Below, one piece after another: positions 54,661 to 54,691 of a stretch of 54,691 nt of DNA. Numbering within the stretch: the stretch's first letter is position 1; every line of letters starts with the position of its first letter. The position numbers and the translations under genes were made by a program. Under the pieces are notes generated by a model, which worked only from the letters and a program-made list of their open reading frames with translations, was not told the origin of the DNA and searched no databases. This DNA is from an uncultured Candidatus Melainabacteria bacterium (GTDB lineage Bacteria > Cyanobacteriota > Vampirovibrionia > Gastranaerophilales > Gastranaerophilaceae): NCBI GenBank assembly GCA_934754505.1, contig CAKVIE010000014.1, positions 1 to 54,691 on the forward strand, read 5' to 3'.

Positions 54661-54691
54661 ATATTTATAGATATTTACCTTTCTTTGTACC

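Overview
The window is AT-rich bacterial DNA (roughly one third G+C by eye). It fits a gut member of the Vampirovibrionia/Gastranaerophilales, the non-photosynthetic sister group of Cyanobacteria. Clues are a Ski2/DSHCT-type helicase of the kind found in cyanobacteria, a three-domain NifU next to NifS, heptamer satellite DNA like cyanobacterial STRR repeats, a type I secretion locus with a giant RTX protein, and paired MGLAA-type proteins that I associate with this order. The assignment is inference; no rRNA gene is present.

Layout. 1-2000: a partial gene end, then a minus-strand TPR/HTH pair and a small protein. 2198-6041: a plus-strand run of a short, Cys-containing FtsZ/tubulin-like GTPase, a WG-repeat protein and an unknown 631-residue protein. 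6048-6681: a start-less gene fragment (possibly HNH-type) behind a MarR regulator. 6926-11206: a probable MarR-controlled phospholipid locus holding a 41-residue ORF, a CdsA-like enzyme, a PlsC-like acyltransferase, a YnbA-like CDP-alcohol phosphatidyltransferase fused to flavodoxin, and a methyltransferase. Its composition recalls E. coli ynbABC. Near-identical tandem 23-bp sites lie before the small ORF and before the fusion gene, and a related site lies before marR.

11474-31821, all minus strand: a type I secretion locus. In transcription order it has kelch protein 2, a C39-like peptidase/RTX protein, a duplicated leader and satellite block, kelch protein 1, a 3036-residue RTX protein with 13 modules of about 150 residues, a TolC-like protein, an HlyB-like ABC exporter, a four-helix-bundle gene between inverted repeats, HlyD, and a TIR-domain gene with a single-base frameshift. 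Each RTX substrate follows a kelch/TM protein with the same N-terminus and leader, so kelch+RTX looks like a duplicated cassette.

32902-54463 is mostly core genome: tRNA-His, nifS/nifU, two MGLAA paralogues around a Gly/Ala-rich hydrophobic protein, a PEBP-like lipoprotein with an aminotransferase, then a long minus-strand run (S1, ispH, TPR, ROK kinase, nanE, unknown, helicase, DAHP synthase, ffh, clpP) and a dehydratase-activase-like ATPase. The right edge holds dispersed repeats of the GTCATTGCGAGGA type.
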